From contig CM065394.1 in the NCBI GenBank assembly GCA_033060915.1, forward strand, positions 21,184,001 through 21,248,000: DNA of 64,000 bases, given 5' to 3'. Below, piece after piece: positions 23,571 through 35,907 of the stretch. A model generated the notes under the pieces. It was not told the origin of the DNA. It made no database searches and saw only the letters and a list, made by a program, of their open reading frames with translations. The first letter of the stretch is position 1. The number at the start of each line of letters is the position of its first letter. Position numbers and translations under genes: made by a program. This DNA comes from Euryodendron excelsum (taxonomy: Eukaryota; Streptophyta; Magnoliopsida; Ericales; Pentaphylacaceae).

Positions 23571-24486
23571 AGCCTTCAGATTTCTCTTGATCAAGCTTAT
23601 TAAAGCACTAGTATAAGATCTTCAAGGAGTATGTCTTTGGGGTATGAAGATCAATCAAATCTTCCTAACTCATCAGAGTTAACTTCTATTTAAATTTGAA
23701 TTGGATCAATCATTAGATATTGATCGTCTTCTTGAATCTCAAACAGTCAAAGCTTCACTAGATCAAGGCTAGTCTTTTCTTCTTCATTTACAAAGCTTCT
23801 TCAATCAATGTAGAACTTCTTCTTGAATGCCAATCTTCTTGTAGAGCTTCATAATGCTTCATTTCTGATTTCCTCTCTTTGATAGCAATTCTTCATTGTT
23901 CAATAAACACTTCACAGAGTCCATTGTAGACTTGATGAAATCTCTTCATATATCTAGTCTTCATTGACTCTTTACACTTGTAGAAGAACTCTTCACTTGG
24001 ATTCCATGTAGAGATCAGATATTCATTGTGAGTCCTCTTCTTAGCAACTTCAATCTCATTGTCTTGAATTGGTTTTAATCATACCAGATGAGATCATTTC
24101 TTGAGCATTTTTCAAATTCTTCAACAACTAATTCTTTTCAACTGAGCATTGCACTACTTCAACTGATCTTTATGTATTCTGATGAAATCTTCTTTAGGCA
24201 TTAACATCATCTCCATTCTTCACCTTTAACTGATCATTTCATTTCCTCAACTGATGAAGTCTTTAGTCTGGTGCAAATCAATCTTCATTGAAACTATGCA
24301 TACTTGAACTTGTTGTTCATTCCTTTGATATGTATTAGACTTAAGATTCAACTTTAAGTCTAAGTTATGAACTTGTTAATCTGCACACTAAGTAGATTCA
24401 TTAGTAACATAACACAAGATTTAGTTATCATCAAAATCAACATGGGAATTAACCTTGAGTCAACAAGGATTAACCTTGACTCAACA

Positions 24487-24491
24487 GGCTT
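24487..24491. repeat. Target-site duplication GGCTT (right copy)
   Basis: GGCTT immediately follows ACTCAACA and matches 22409-22413. The uninterrupted target is still seen at about 39378-39384 ('aaggctt') in the sister LTR. Confidence 0.8.
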
Positions 24492-27400
24492 AACCACATA
24501 ATCAAGGGGGTCGAACCCACGCTATCTAAGGTTGAACTAGAAGAAAGCCCTAGCATAGTGACCTTCAACAGTCCTTCCTTGGCATGAACCGGGGAGTTCC
24601 TTGTTTCAAGCATGCAAGAAGAGGAGGTAGAATATAGGAATTAAAATAGAAAAAAACCCAAGTGTGATAGGAGAGAGAAGAGAGGGGGATTACATAAAAG
24701 CAAATAGAAAGCCAACCTCGTATTCTTCTTGCTTTGATTGCTTTGTTTGCTTTACTTGACTTGAACTTTGAAATCTTTGAAGATGTAGCAATTGATCTTT
24801 AATGGATGTTTGGAGGCCTATATTTAAGTGTATAAGGTGTATGGAGGCTAGGGCTTGAGTGTATAGAGGCTAGGGCTTGAAGGATCTTCAGAGATTTAGA
24901 GTTTCTGGACTAAGTTTGTGGAACCTTTTATGCAGGAGAAGGGTTTATATTTATTGGCAATTGAAATAGGAAATGGCGCCTGTTGCAATGGCGCCAGTGA
25001 AAATTTAACCTTGGTGCCACTCCTAGTGGCGCTAGGCCAATTATTGGCTTGGCACCACTACTAGTGGTGCTAGCCACTTAGAAAAATTTTTAAAGCAACA
25101 AGAAACATATCTTTTGACACTTGTGACGCAAGGTAAAAGAATTGGGCGCCTGTCCTAGTGACTACCATGCAATTTTTAGCTTGGCTCCATTAGGAGTGAC
25201 TTTAGAAGGTTGGGGATAGATAGGAACCCTTGAAAGAGAGTCTCGGAGGTAACGGACTTAAGAAATAATGCCAGAATATTTGAAAAGGTTGGTCGGCCTA
25301 CTAAGGGCAAAACAATCATTTGAACTAGAAAAACACCAGAATGGACCTCAAATGACGCGTGAGTAAGCTTGAAGGTTGGAAACACTATCGAGAGTGTTCC
25401 AAGGGGTTGCTAGTTTGATACCCAGAGCCGGTGCGGTTAGAAAAGGTTACTGGCCCACTAAAGACAAAATGGTCATTTTATACCAAGCTTGCCAGAATAG
25501 ACTCAGAATGATCCAAAAAGGGTTGAAAGGTTGGGAATACTATTAAAAGCATCCTCGGGAGGTTACTAATTTGATACCTAGAGCTAGGGCGGTTCCCAGA
25601 GGCGATTGGATGCGTATGGGCAAAATGATCATTTTGACCAGATGGTCTCGGAATTGATTTGGAACTAACTAGAAGGTATTTGAACATGCTGAATTATCTT
25701 TGGAACAATCTTAGAAGGATGGACTTACTACTCTGAGGACTTAGGTACTTTCTCGAGAAGCGTGTTGGAATGGCCTAAAGGACTATTTGGTCATTTTTTA
25801 GTGAAGTGGGCTAGCAGGCACTGGCGTTGAGCTGGGTTTTGAGTATTTTCGTCCTTCTGACGATGTGTTACAAGTTGATTTCTAAAGGTATCCCGTCCTT
25901 CGATACACGTGCCACAGCCAAAAGGCGTATTTGGTCCCGTGATATTGGGGCTTGTTGGTAATTCCCATTGTCAACTTGTTCACGAGTGTTTCCGTCACTC
26001 TGATGGTTATGATGTTTATGAGTGTTTTTGTCACCCCAACGGTGTGCATTCATTCCAGATACTACTTGATCTCGGGAAGCTGCTGGATGGTCTTATCGTC
26101 TGAGGGATCAATTTTCTCAAAAGATGTGCCGAATAATGGACATTCTACATTGGCGGGCTAACACGCGCAGAAGTGAACCATTCTACTATCTCGGGGACTT
26201 GGGTTTCGTCCCAATTGACAAGTTTGAAGGGACTTATTGATCTAAGAAATTTTCTCAAAAAACGTGCCGGACTAAATGGACTTACCATATGAAGGATCAA
26301 TTTTCTCAAAAGATGTGCTGGATTTAAGTTTGATTGTTCTAGACTAGAATTGGAACTGAAATTGAGGTTAAAATAAGGACTTACAGTCTTTAGAAAGACG
26401 TGCCAACTGAAATTGGACCGAGAAATGCTCTAAGGGTATTTTGGTTATTTTGCCTCTATTGGGCCCACAAAACGATTGATTGACTAGATTGAATCTGAAA
26501 AACTAGTTTAGACTTGAATATGTCTATGTCGGTTTGAATGTGAGTCCGGTCGGGCCGAAGATTGCCGAGTGGGCAAAAATGGGGTGTTGACATGTGTGAT
26601 TACACTAATTGAGGAGCTTAATTAGCATGTTTTAATGAAAGCATGTCATGGGGGGATTATCATATTTTTTAGCATGATTAGCGAACTTAATCCATGATTA
26701 ATTAGCTTGATTAATCTCTATGCTTAGCTTATGTTAATGATGATTAATTATCATAAGTGTAATTAATTATGTTAATCGTGTGGATTAGTGAAGTAAGGAG
26801 GTGTAGGTGTGTGCTTCACCTAAGTGAGGTGTGTGCATAAGGTGTGCTTTATCTAATGGGAGGTGTGTGCTTGTTGCTAGCATTGTATCTGTGTGTGACA
26901 TATATGGCTATAGATACAAGTTGTATTTATAGTTGTCTTCAAGCCAAGAGAGGAGAGAGGAGCTTATGTAGTAATTCTGTTTGCCAAAAGCGAAAGTGGG
27001 AGAAAATAGAGGAAAAGAATATAAAGGAATAGGAAGAAGAAGAGATTGAAGGAGTTTCATTGTTGAGGTGAGAATCTTCATACTTATACTTGATTCATTG
27101 TACTCTTGTTGATTATTACATACTAGCATACCCTTTTATGTCATGGAAATGAGAATTGGAATGAGCAGAGGGAGATTGCATATGGTTTCTAAGTGGAAAC
27201 CTTGAATCCGTCATTTTGTGTATATTTTGGAGTTCAAAGTCTTCTTGGAGACTTTAGAAATATCATTATAGTGTTTGGAGGACTTAAAAATGGGTTAAAG
27301 ATTGCATGAGAGTCTTAAAACCAAGTTTTGGTGTTAATTAGGTCAAAATAGGTGAGCTCAGGGCACCAGAGTGGGCCTAAGGGCACTTAATGACACACCT

Positions 27401-28999
27401 CATAGGCTAGAGGGTGTTACAGCACGCTCCAGGGGTGCACTAGCACATTTCCAGGCCACAACTACAATGCATTTTGATAAAATAGTCATATCTTACTCTA
27501 GAAAACTCGAAACATCTCACCGTTTGAAGCGTTAAAAAATAGACTCATAGATATTTCTATTAATAAAAATTTGGTACTCTAAATACTTGTAAATGGAGAG
27601 ATATTGTAGTTTAAATTTGATCAAAAATTGCTATCAGCAACACTATTTTTCAAAATTTTAGTCCATTTTTCATTGGACACAACTTACTCATCCGGAATGC
27701 ATTTTTGACCCATGAACTATCAAATTAAAGGTCTTTAAGCCTGTTTTCATATGAAATTGATCTAGAATGTAAATTCAATATGTTGAGGTTGATGTGATTC
27801 AAAGAGTAAATCAGTGTTGAGGGACTAATGTTTCAACTTTCAAGTTTTGTATTCATGTTATGCATTAGCACACTTATTTGATATTCTTGTATAATATTGG
27901 GCGTATCATTCCGTATATTGATACTTATTGAATTATGATATAGCATATGCTTCACAAGTTTGATATGATGGTGTTTGTTAGGTTTGGAAGTGGGTAAAGA
28001 CACTCTAAGTTTATCGAATGAGTGATTCAACATAGTTAGAAAGCGGTATAAGGTAGGGATTTAAGATAGTCTTATTCATATTAAAGTGAATGTATTGTTG
28101 TTAATGTTGGTGATGATTGTTAATGTTGGTGTTGATTGTGTGGGATGTTTAAGATAATCCTTCTCTTACTGAATTGGATATCTTGTTGCTTATATTGGTT
28201 ATGATTATGGGATGATTATTGGTTTATGAGGTGACATTGCATACAACATACATTGTATGCATATCTTGCATTGCACGGAGGAGGTTTAGTCGATGTGGAA
28301 CTAACCTAAGATTTAGTCGATATGGGGCTAACCTAAAGGGTATCGATGTGGGACATCCTTGATAACAAGCCATCGATATATTGGGCCAACGTAATCAAAA
28401 TAGTGCGCACATATGTGGTGCATTATACGTTACATCACAAGAGGCATTGCATTTCAGGAAGCATTCCTTATTGGTGTTGGTGGCAAGCGTATGATTATAC
28501 AGTAGTGATAATGCTTGATTATCTATTGTTGACTTATTCGGTGTTTATTTAGCATTCCTTCTTTATGAGTATTGATTATCTTTATAAGCACGTAGATATA
28601 TAACTTGCACTAACACATATTGTCTTACAGGTAAGATGGAGAGGAGGTCCCGTCCACTACTGTTGGTATCGAGTCTGAGAGAGCTTCGAGAAGCTCAGTT
28701 GTTGAGTCATTGGTTTTATATATATTGTTTAGTGGATGAGAGTTTGTTTACATTTCGATTTGTAACTATTATGGAGTTGATTCAGCAGTCTTCTTTATGT
28801 ATGTTATTAGATTGTGAGACAATTTTATTTATTTAATGATGGAGATTCTGGGAAGGTTTTCTATTTAATGATATTGTTTATCCTTTAAATATCTTATCTT
28901 TGGGATTAAGTGGAGATTTTGCTAACAAGTTGTTAACCTGTGCGATCACACTCGTCCTAAGAAGGTGTTAATGACGCTTGATTAAGAGTGGGTGTGACA

Positions 29000-29850
29000 C
29001 AATGGCCGTCACACGTCCTATAACCACGCTTGACTCCGATCTCATTAACCCTTCTGTCGCGATGGAACTAGTTGAGGGAGCCATCTTACCTCGGGACCAG
29101 GAAATGTTGGGGTAGGTGGCTAATGCCAAGGTTTTCATAAGAGCAGTCCATAACAGTCTGTCGGTGAGTGTGCTTGCCGATTTCTTTAGCCCTTTCCCCC
29201 TTTTAGTCTTCCCATCTGACTCTGGCCGTGTTTCTCTACTTCCAAGCTAATTTCCAAGTTTACAACCCTATGTCCCGGTTTGCAATTCTAGATAAGAAAA
29301 TGAAGGAATTGAAGCAATAGCATGGTGCTCTAAAGCTAGAGGCCTCAGCAGACATGTAGGCTGCGGTTGACATAAAGGCCGAACTTAAAAAGGGTAAAGA
29401 AGTCTTGTCCTCTACCTTGGCCAAGCTGATGCAAAAGAACCATGAGCTTAATAAGGCCAAGGAGGAGATTAAAAAGATGGAGGTCGAGCACTCATCTGTA
29501 AAGGAGGCAAGTTTTAAGGAAGGCTTCGAGAAAGCTGGGGATGACTATACCTAGCAGATCCTTGGGATGATGAACTCGATTTTCAAGGATGGTTGGGTGG
29601 CTGCCCTCACCGAGCTGAAGGTTGAGCTAACCTCACCACTCTGGAAGAACATCCGTTGGTTGTTCCCTGATGAAACCATTCCTAAAGATACCGAGGTGGC
29701 TCCTTTTCAGACTGGGGTCGCCAATGTTGCCAAAACTGCTGACACCGTTATTGTCCCCCCTAGCTCACGATGTTGTTGAGATTGCTGATGTTTCTATTGA
29801 AATGGTCCCTACCTCCTCCAATCTCCTTACTGATCCTACCCCTTAAACTT
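29000..29850 (+). pseudogene. Antisense accessory ORF of the Tat element, C-terminal coiled-coil part
   Basis: This is the continuation of 18617-20124 after the solo LTR. It reads MAVTRPITTLDSDLINPSV, then an interval with intron-like GT (about 29163) and AG ends (about 29244). A Lys/Glu-rich heptad region follows (ILDKKMKELKQ, then KAELKKGKEVLSS and LNKAKEEIKKMEVE). The end is open at 29567-29779 (MMNSIFKDGWVAALTELKVE, then WLFPDETIPKD). A coiled coil followed by a short conserved tail is typical of the Transposase_28 accessory ORFs of Tat elements. Stops at about 29320, 29358 and 29551 break it. Confidence 0.7.
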
Positions 29851-30078
29851 GGGGCACTTATTTTCCTATTTTGAACTCTTTTGTAATTTGTGGGCATTTT
29901 GGATGTACAAAAGCTTCCTTAAATTTGAATGAACTTCTTTCTTTGCTCCATTGTTGCTTAATTTACTGTAACTTCACGGTATCTATTGGTTTGTATTTGT
30001 GTCTTTTTCGAATGTGCTTAATTGACGTAGGCAATATTTTGGCTTTAATCGCTTCGTCTTCTAAGGGAGATTCTACTT

Positions 30079-30374
30079 TTCAACAATTTGGCCATTCTTG
30101 GGCCTTCCTACCAAACTTAGATAGGACTATGTGTAAAAAAACTTATTTTTTTATTTGGCCTTTATTAGTCAACATGTCCAACTTAGGCAGGACTAAGTGT
30201 AGAACACTTAGTTTTTTGTAAAGGTTAGCCATTCTTGTGCCGACCTGCCAGACTTAAGCAAGACTAAGAATCTTCACTTAGTTTTTGATTTGGGCTTTTA
30301 TTAGCTGACTTGCCCACCTTAGGCAAGATCAAGCTTTTTAACACTTGGTTTTTTATTTGGCCTTTATTGGCTGG
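30079..30374 (+). repeat. Tandem array of about 75-85 bp units, Tat element untranslated region
   Basis: Three to four degenerate units share TTTATTTGGCCTTTATT, then CTTAGGCAGGACTAAG-like words and a CACTTAGTTTTT word. The array lies just past the end of the antisense ORF and is cut off at 30374, where an OgL LTR begins without a terminus. Confidence 0.7.
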
Positions 30375-31920
30375 CGTTTGGATGCCTGGGGGCAAAATAA
30401 TCATTTTAATTGGAGAACCTCCAGGAAAAAAACCGAGGTTGACTAGATGGCATTGGACATGCCAGACCGTCTAAGGACGGCCTAGAAAGGTGGTCTTACC
30501 TTTCTGAGGACTTAGTACTTTCGCGAAAAATGTGTGGGGCCCGCTAAGGGCAAAATAGTCATTTTTTACCAGAACGAGCTAGCAGGCATCGATGTTGACC
30601 GGTATGGATCTGGTCTGGACTTCTGTCCGAGGAATTGGTACTTTCTCAATGGACAGGTTTGAAAGGGTCTTACCGACTAAAAGGATAAATTTCTCGAAGG
30701 TCGTGCTAGACTTGGACGGTCTTCCATTCTTGAGGAGTTTGTACTCTCTCAAAGAATGTGCCAGATTAGTAAATATTCTACATTGCGAGCTAGCAGGCGC
30801 TAGAAATGAACCGCTCTTCCATCTTGGGACTTAGGTACTTTCCAAAGATGAGTGCGCAAGGGGCTTTACCGATCCGGGGAATAAACTTTCCAAGTGATTG
30901 TGCCGTACTGGGTTGAATGGTCCTACCGTCAATGAGGGATCAACTTTCTTGAATGACAGGAGAATTGGATTTGACTTTGAATTTGAATGGACTTATCATC
31001 TTATACAAGACGTCTCGGGCTGCATTGGATTGACGAATGCACGAGGGGCATTCTGGTTATTTTGCCTCTATTAGGCCTAGTGGGCCCCGTGAAACGGTTA
31101 ACAGGTCGGATTAGATTTGGAAAGCCGGTTTGGGCTTAAGTATGCTTGTGTTGGTTTGTAAGTGCTTCCGATCGGGCCAGAGATCACCGAGTGACCAAAA
31201 TGGGATCGTCGAGTGGCCAAAATGGGATGCTAGCAACGTGCCATGGCCAAGAGGCTAGGTCAGTCCCACGACATAAGGGTTTTATTGGTAAGTCCCAATG
31301 TCGACCTATTCGCGAGTGTTTTCGCCACTATGACGGTTGCGATATTTTTAAGTGTTTTCATCACTCTAACGGAGTGCGTTCATTCCGGAGATTGTTTGAT
31401 CTCGGGAAACTACTAGATGGACTTATCGTCTAAAAAATAAACTTTCTCGAAAGACATGCTGAATAATGGACATTCTACATTGGTAGGCTAGCAGGTGCTA
31501 AAAGTGAACCGTTCTGCCATCTCGGGGACTTAAGCTCCATCCTGATTGACAAGTTTAAAGGGACTTACCGTTCCAAGGAGTTTTCTCATAGAACACGCCA
31601 AACTAGATGGACTTACCTACTAAGGGATCAAATTTCTCAACAGGCATGCCGGTTTGAGTTTGATGGGTCTAGATTGGATTTGAAATTGAAATTGAAATTG
31701 AGGTTGAAATAAGGACTTACCATCTCTAGGAAGACATGCTAAGTGAAAACAGACCGAGCAATGACCTTAGGACATTTTGGTCATTGCCTCTATTGGACCC
31801 TACGGGCTCGTGAAGCGATTGATTGATTGGATTAAGTCTGAAAAACTAGTTTTGACTTGAATGTGAATGTGAGTCTACACGAACTGGAGATTACTGAACG
31901 GGCAAAAATGGGGTGCTTAT
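30375..31920 (-). repeat. 3' LTR of the Ogre-like element, truncated
   Basis: It aligns with 54370-55368 and 25615-26592 from the TTGGATGCC block near 30378 to the end GGGGTGCTTATA at 31920. The other two-thirds of the LTR (which would begin TGTCGC) are missing. The left edge joins directly to the Tat element repeats at 30374. Confidence 0.82.
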
Positions 31921-31943
31921 AGCTGCCCCCTTTTTTCTGTCTT
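31921..31943 (-). other. Polypurine tract of the Ogre-like element
   Basis: On the minus strand AGAAAAAAGGGGGCAGC runs up to the first base of the 3' LTR (TATAAGCACCCC). It has the location and composition of a plus-strand primer. Confidence 0.85.
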
Positions 31944-32599
31944 TATTTGACGAAGGCAAAAAATGATAAAGAGTCCCATGTTAACCGCGAAGCGATCAGA
32001 GGGATGGAATTTGAAGATTTTTTAAGGCTGGAATTTGAAAATAGCAATTTGGCTCAAAGGGGTATTTGAAATCGGGTTTTGGCGGGAAAAATGGCAAAAC
32101 TGCCCAAAACTTGACACAAGCGCCTGGCTTAAAAACGCCTTGGTGTCACTGCTAGTATCGCTAGGCTTGAGGATAAAAATAAAAAAAAAATTTGATTCGA
32201 GGCTTACGGGTTTTGCGAACGATACCAAGGGTTGAGAGCTTATTGCCGAGTTTTTGTAAGGAAGAACTCTAGGACTTTGAAGGAGTGGACTTGGGGACCC
32301 CGGAGAGTTGCCGAAAGTAGTCAATATCGCCAGAGAAGAAGATTTTGCCAAAGAACTTCAAGAATTGAGCTTTTTGTTTTGTGTTAATTTTGATATGTAA
32401 AACTCCATTTGAGTCAGGTAAATAGTCGAAATTGATATTTTGATGTGCTTTGAACACTCTGGTGAAGTTATTTCTGCATTTTGACGCTTGTTTGATTGAA
32501 TTTGGATAGTTCTGCATGTTTATGTATAAAGGGTTTCTGCAAGAATATAAAATATGCTTCTACAGCTTTGGGTATTGGGTTTTTTGGCTAGATTTTTAT

Positions 32600-33760
32600 A
32601 CCATGTGCCTTAGAAAAATGAGGTGAACAACCGTATGAAATTTCATGATTTTTTGAAAACTTTTTAAGATTTTAATTTTTTAAAAAATAGAAAAATAGTT
32701 AGAAAACGAAATTAATAGAAATGTTTAAATTTAACCTTTAGACAAATGTGAGAATATTTTAGAAAATATTTGAAGTGGTTTTGAAAGATTTTCATGACAA
32801 ATTTGAAAATCCTTCAATTTCAAAAAAATAGAACAGTTGTTTGGAAATTTAAAAATCTTAGGAATGTACCCATATTGTTTTATTTGTGTTAGTGTTATGT
32901 GATTGTGTCGTGGAGTGCATAATTTGTGTGTTACTGCAAAGTTTTGGGCGTTGTAGGGACCATTTTTAAATGGGACACCGCCGAAATTTTTAAAATTTAA
33001 GGAAAGAGTTAGAATATCTTCGAAATGAATTCTTTTTGAAGGGGAAAAGATATAAAACCTTTGAGGGTGGGGGCTTTTTGGTGGAGAAGGCCCCGAGAAA
33101 CTCGGGAGGAAAATTTTTGAAGTAAAGAAAGAGTTAGAAATTTTAATAAGAAATCTTTTTGAAGGAAGAAAGAGGCAAAACCTTTGAATGTGGGGACTTT
33201 TTGGCAGAGAAGGCTTCGAGAAACTTGGGGAGGCCTAAAATTATTGATGGAAAAACTTAAGAAGGTTTTGTGAAAATGAAATTTTGAACGAAAACTTTTG
33301 AGGAAAAAACTTAGAAAACTTTTTGAAAATGAATTTGAATTTGGAAAAACTTCAAAATTGATAAAGAATTTGAAAAAAGAAAATTTTTGAGGATTGAAAC
33401 CTTGAGAATTTTTTAGGATTGATTTTTGAATGAGACTTTTTGAAAGAAAAAGTTTTTAGAAAACCTTGATCAGAATAGAAATCTTTTTGAGGAAGAAACT
33501 TGAGATAGACTTTGATTGAAAATTTTTAAGATCTATTTTGAAATAAACTTTTGATTTTGAATTAGAAACTATTTTGATTTGAAACTTGGACAAAACATGT
33601 AGAAAATTCGCTTTGACTTGAAATTATGAACATTTGAAGGCAAAATATTTAAAAAATTTATTTTGACTCGAAACTTGAAATTTTGAAGACAAAATGTATC
33701 GAAAATTCATTTTGACTTGAAACTTGAAATCTTTTTTTTTTTTTTATGTATATCTCTTTT
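32600..33760. other. A/T-rich non-coding stretch of the Ogre-like element
   Basis: Long runs of GAAAATTTTTGA-like words with no reading frame of note, ending in a T-run (33731-33745). Words such as GAAACTTGAAATTTTGAA repeat near 33560-33730. I see no gene. Confidence 0.5.
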
Positions 33761-33818
33761 CTTTTTGAACTGTACTTACTATATGTTGATGTCCTTACCT
33801 TGATTTGACTTTCAGGAT

Positions 33819-35690
33819 GGTTGATGCAGGTGAAGGCGGTTTGAAGAGGAGGCGTTGATCTAGGAAGGGTGCTCGCATGGATTCGGCCAGTAGTTCCAGC
33901 CACTCCAGAGGCAGTCGTAGATCAACTAGCCAAGTATCCTCTAGCCAGAGTGGGAGGGGGGGTATGCCTCCAATCAACCCCTTCCCTCCAGTCGAGCAGG
34001 CTTTTAAGGGAGATATGGATGCAAAGGAAGAGGTATTGGGCCTCGGCGACCGTGTGACTGGTTACGGCAGGGTTTCCTGTAGACACAGACAGACAGATGT
34101 TGACTTGGGAGATTTGGAGATAGCAAATATTCCTCCATTGGGGAACCTAGCCTATTATCCTAGCATCTACTCTCGATAGCACTTACCTTCTCCTTGAGTA
34201 CATACATCTTTTAGAGGGGTTGTCCATCTGGCTTTCAGTACTATACAGCGAGCGGCTCCATCTTATCGGGCCTTCTTGGCGGAGATCGGATTCAGGGTAT
34301 TTATGGGATTACAGGCTCACCGCCTGAACTGACATTTGGTGCTAGCTTTGATTGAGAGATGGTTTGGTAAGACAAGTACTTTCCACTTTGTGGGCTTCGA
34401 GCTAGGTCTTACTCCATTGGATTGGGCCATCATTATGAGGCTTTCTTTTGTCAGTCGACAGATCACCTTACAACCAATCAACAGAGCCGATGCTTGTGCT
34501 TTGTTGGACTTGCCACCTCTTGAGCATTCCACTTTTCCAGTTTCTTGGCTCAGTCAAGACGAGAGTATCTTTACTGTTGAGCCACCCCCTACGCGACGAG
34601 AGATCATGAGGCAATGACTTGTTTTGTACATCATTTTCAGTTGTTCAGCAACAACAACAAGTCAATCGTTCCTTTCTGATTAGTGAGCGTGGTGGCTAAT
34701 TTGGGCGCATTATCAGAGTTGGACTGGGGGTCTTGCTCCTTTAGTTGCTTCCTTAGATTCATGCGAGTCCGGACTCCAGACCACTCCCACTAAGGTAGTA
34801 TGACTAGTTTTTGGCCCTTTCTGGTCTGGTGGAGCTATGAGTACTTGCCGGTCCGCCACCCGAAGGTAGTCGAGGCTGATCTTTATCCCTGAGCCTTAAG
34901 ATGAGCTCGTGACCAAGTGGCCCATCGATTAGAGATTACCAACTTCGTGACCCTACAGGCGAACCTAGAGCTGATAAAGGTGAGAGATGTGACCTGAAGG
35001 CCGTTTATTGGATTAGTTCATTATAAGAGAGTCAGGTATCTAGTCCTGATGTCTTTGACAAGGATTTCCTTCTTGAGCAATGAGTCTTGGGAGTCCTAAC
35101 TAGGTGATCGGCATTGGCGCTAGTTCCATGATGAGTTCTGATTAGATGGGGACCCACCTGAGTACATGTTCGGAGCTTTGGTCGAGGGGGTTCCCATTTC
35201 GTACCAAGAGCATCAGCCAAGCGCTAGTTTTCTACTTCCTGCAAAGACTGACTATGCCGCATATTTTGGAGCTCACTCTGTAAGCACCTTTACCCAATTT
35301 GAGGTGGTGGTCGGAGGGTACACCGTTAGTCAAGAGGTGGTTGACTTGTGGCATTAAGCAGGAGGATATGTGCCTCAGGCCGAGTTCACTACTGTGAGGG
35401 ATTAAAAGGACCGGTACCAGACTGAGAGGGACTAGTTTCAGATGGAGAGGGATAAGTTCCAAGCCGAGGTAGCTACTTTGACCGCCCGGTTGGCTCAAAT
35501 GGGAGGTAGCAGGGTATGTTATCATTTCCCTCTCTTTGTTCTGACGTTGCTTAGTTATTCATTTGCCTTACTGATTCTGATTCTTTCTTCTTTGCATGAT
35601 GCTGGTGCTTTTAGCAGTCGGCTGCCTCTACCTGAGCCAGGTTTTGGAGACTTTGACCCAGACATTGATTTTGATCTCTGATGGATGCCC
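33819..35690 (+). pseudogene. Antisense accessory ORF with plant mobile domain (PMD-like)
   Basis: An open part at 33877-34179 (MDSASSSSHSRGSRRSTS...) is a low-complexity Ser/Arg/Gly N-terminus. It is followed at 34200-34617 by the domain. FRVFMGLQAHRLN leads to LVLALIERWFGKTSTFHFVG, then ELGLTPLDWAIIMRLSFV. The pattern ALIERW...T.TFH...E...T..D.. is that of the plant mobile domain family of retroelement-borne and domesticated genes. The middle is full of stops. The end (35400-35680) is a heptad-like MERDKFQAEVATLTARLAQM, an interval with possible GT...AG ends (about 35514-35613), then an acidic tail FGDFDPDIDFDL. It is antisense to gag. The molecular role of such ORFs is unknown. Confidence 0.68.
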
Positions 35691-35884
35691 CTTATCATAG
35701 ACCTAGTTTCTTTTTCTGTATCATGACCTGGACATGCATTTATTTTGTTTAGATATTTTTCTTTGTACCTTTTGAACATAATGGACATTTATGATTCAAA
35801 TAGTCAGATGTATGTATTAGTGTATGAGCAAGGATGGATATTTATGATTTACATAACTAGGTATATGAATAGATGCGTGTACAG

Positions 35885-35907
35885 GGATGATGATGATGAT
35901 GATGATG
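35885..35907 (+). repeat. (GAT)n microsatellite
   Basis: About seven GAT triplets in a row within otherwise non-repetitive internal DNA of the Ogre-like element. The flanking stretch 35700-36215 has no convincing gene. Confidence 0.85.

Larger units (their letters stand above)
22414..24486 (+). mobile_element. Third-family solo LTR (TGTTGGTCCAG...ACTCAACA), 2073 bp
   Basis: TG...CA ends and a perfect 5 bp GGCTT duplication define it, and removing it restores the sequence seen in the sister OgL LTR at 39378-39400. It carries a TATA box (22967-22974) and an internal tandem array (23150-23570). The orientation is taken from that TATA box. I do not assign a superfamily; no coding region is present. 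Confidence 0.82.
20186..26592 (-). mobile_element. OgL-family solo LTR nested in the Tekay-like LTR, TSD TGTGT
   Basis: It begins TGTCGCACCCTGAG and ends GGGGTGTTGACA, flanked by perfect TGTGT at 20181-20185 and 26593-26597. It aligns in the same orientation with 36221-41737 and 46707-55368, and as reverse complement with 49348-54070. It contains the AGGAAAG tandem region (21280-21580). It is itself interrupted by another LTR at 22414-24486. There is no coding capacity and no internal domain. Confidence 0.87.
20125..28999 (+). mobile_element. Tekay-like solo LTR, interrupted by nested LTRs
   Basis: The pieces 20125-20185 and 26598-28999 together match the LTR of the 2189-11374 element from start (TGTGAAAAACCCTAAC) to end (GAGTGGGTGTGACA), including 'gagggattatcat'-like and 'gcttgattaagag' blocks. 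Divergence is clearly higher than between 2189-4429 and 9260-11374, so it is an older or different subfamily copy. The end here is the canonical CA. No internal domain is present, so it is a solo LTR. The flanks (ACTAA and CAATG) do not make a clear TSD. Confidence 0.82.

Noticed and set aside
23146..23616. 156-codon repeat protein in three overlapping frames
   Set aside because: Produced by a tandem array of about 75 bp units in a solo LTR; no start context or conserved protein.
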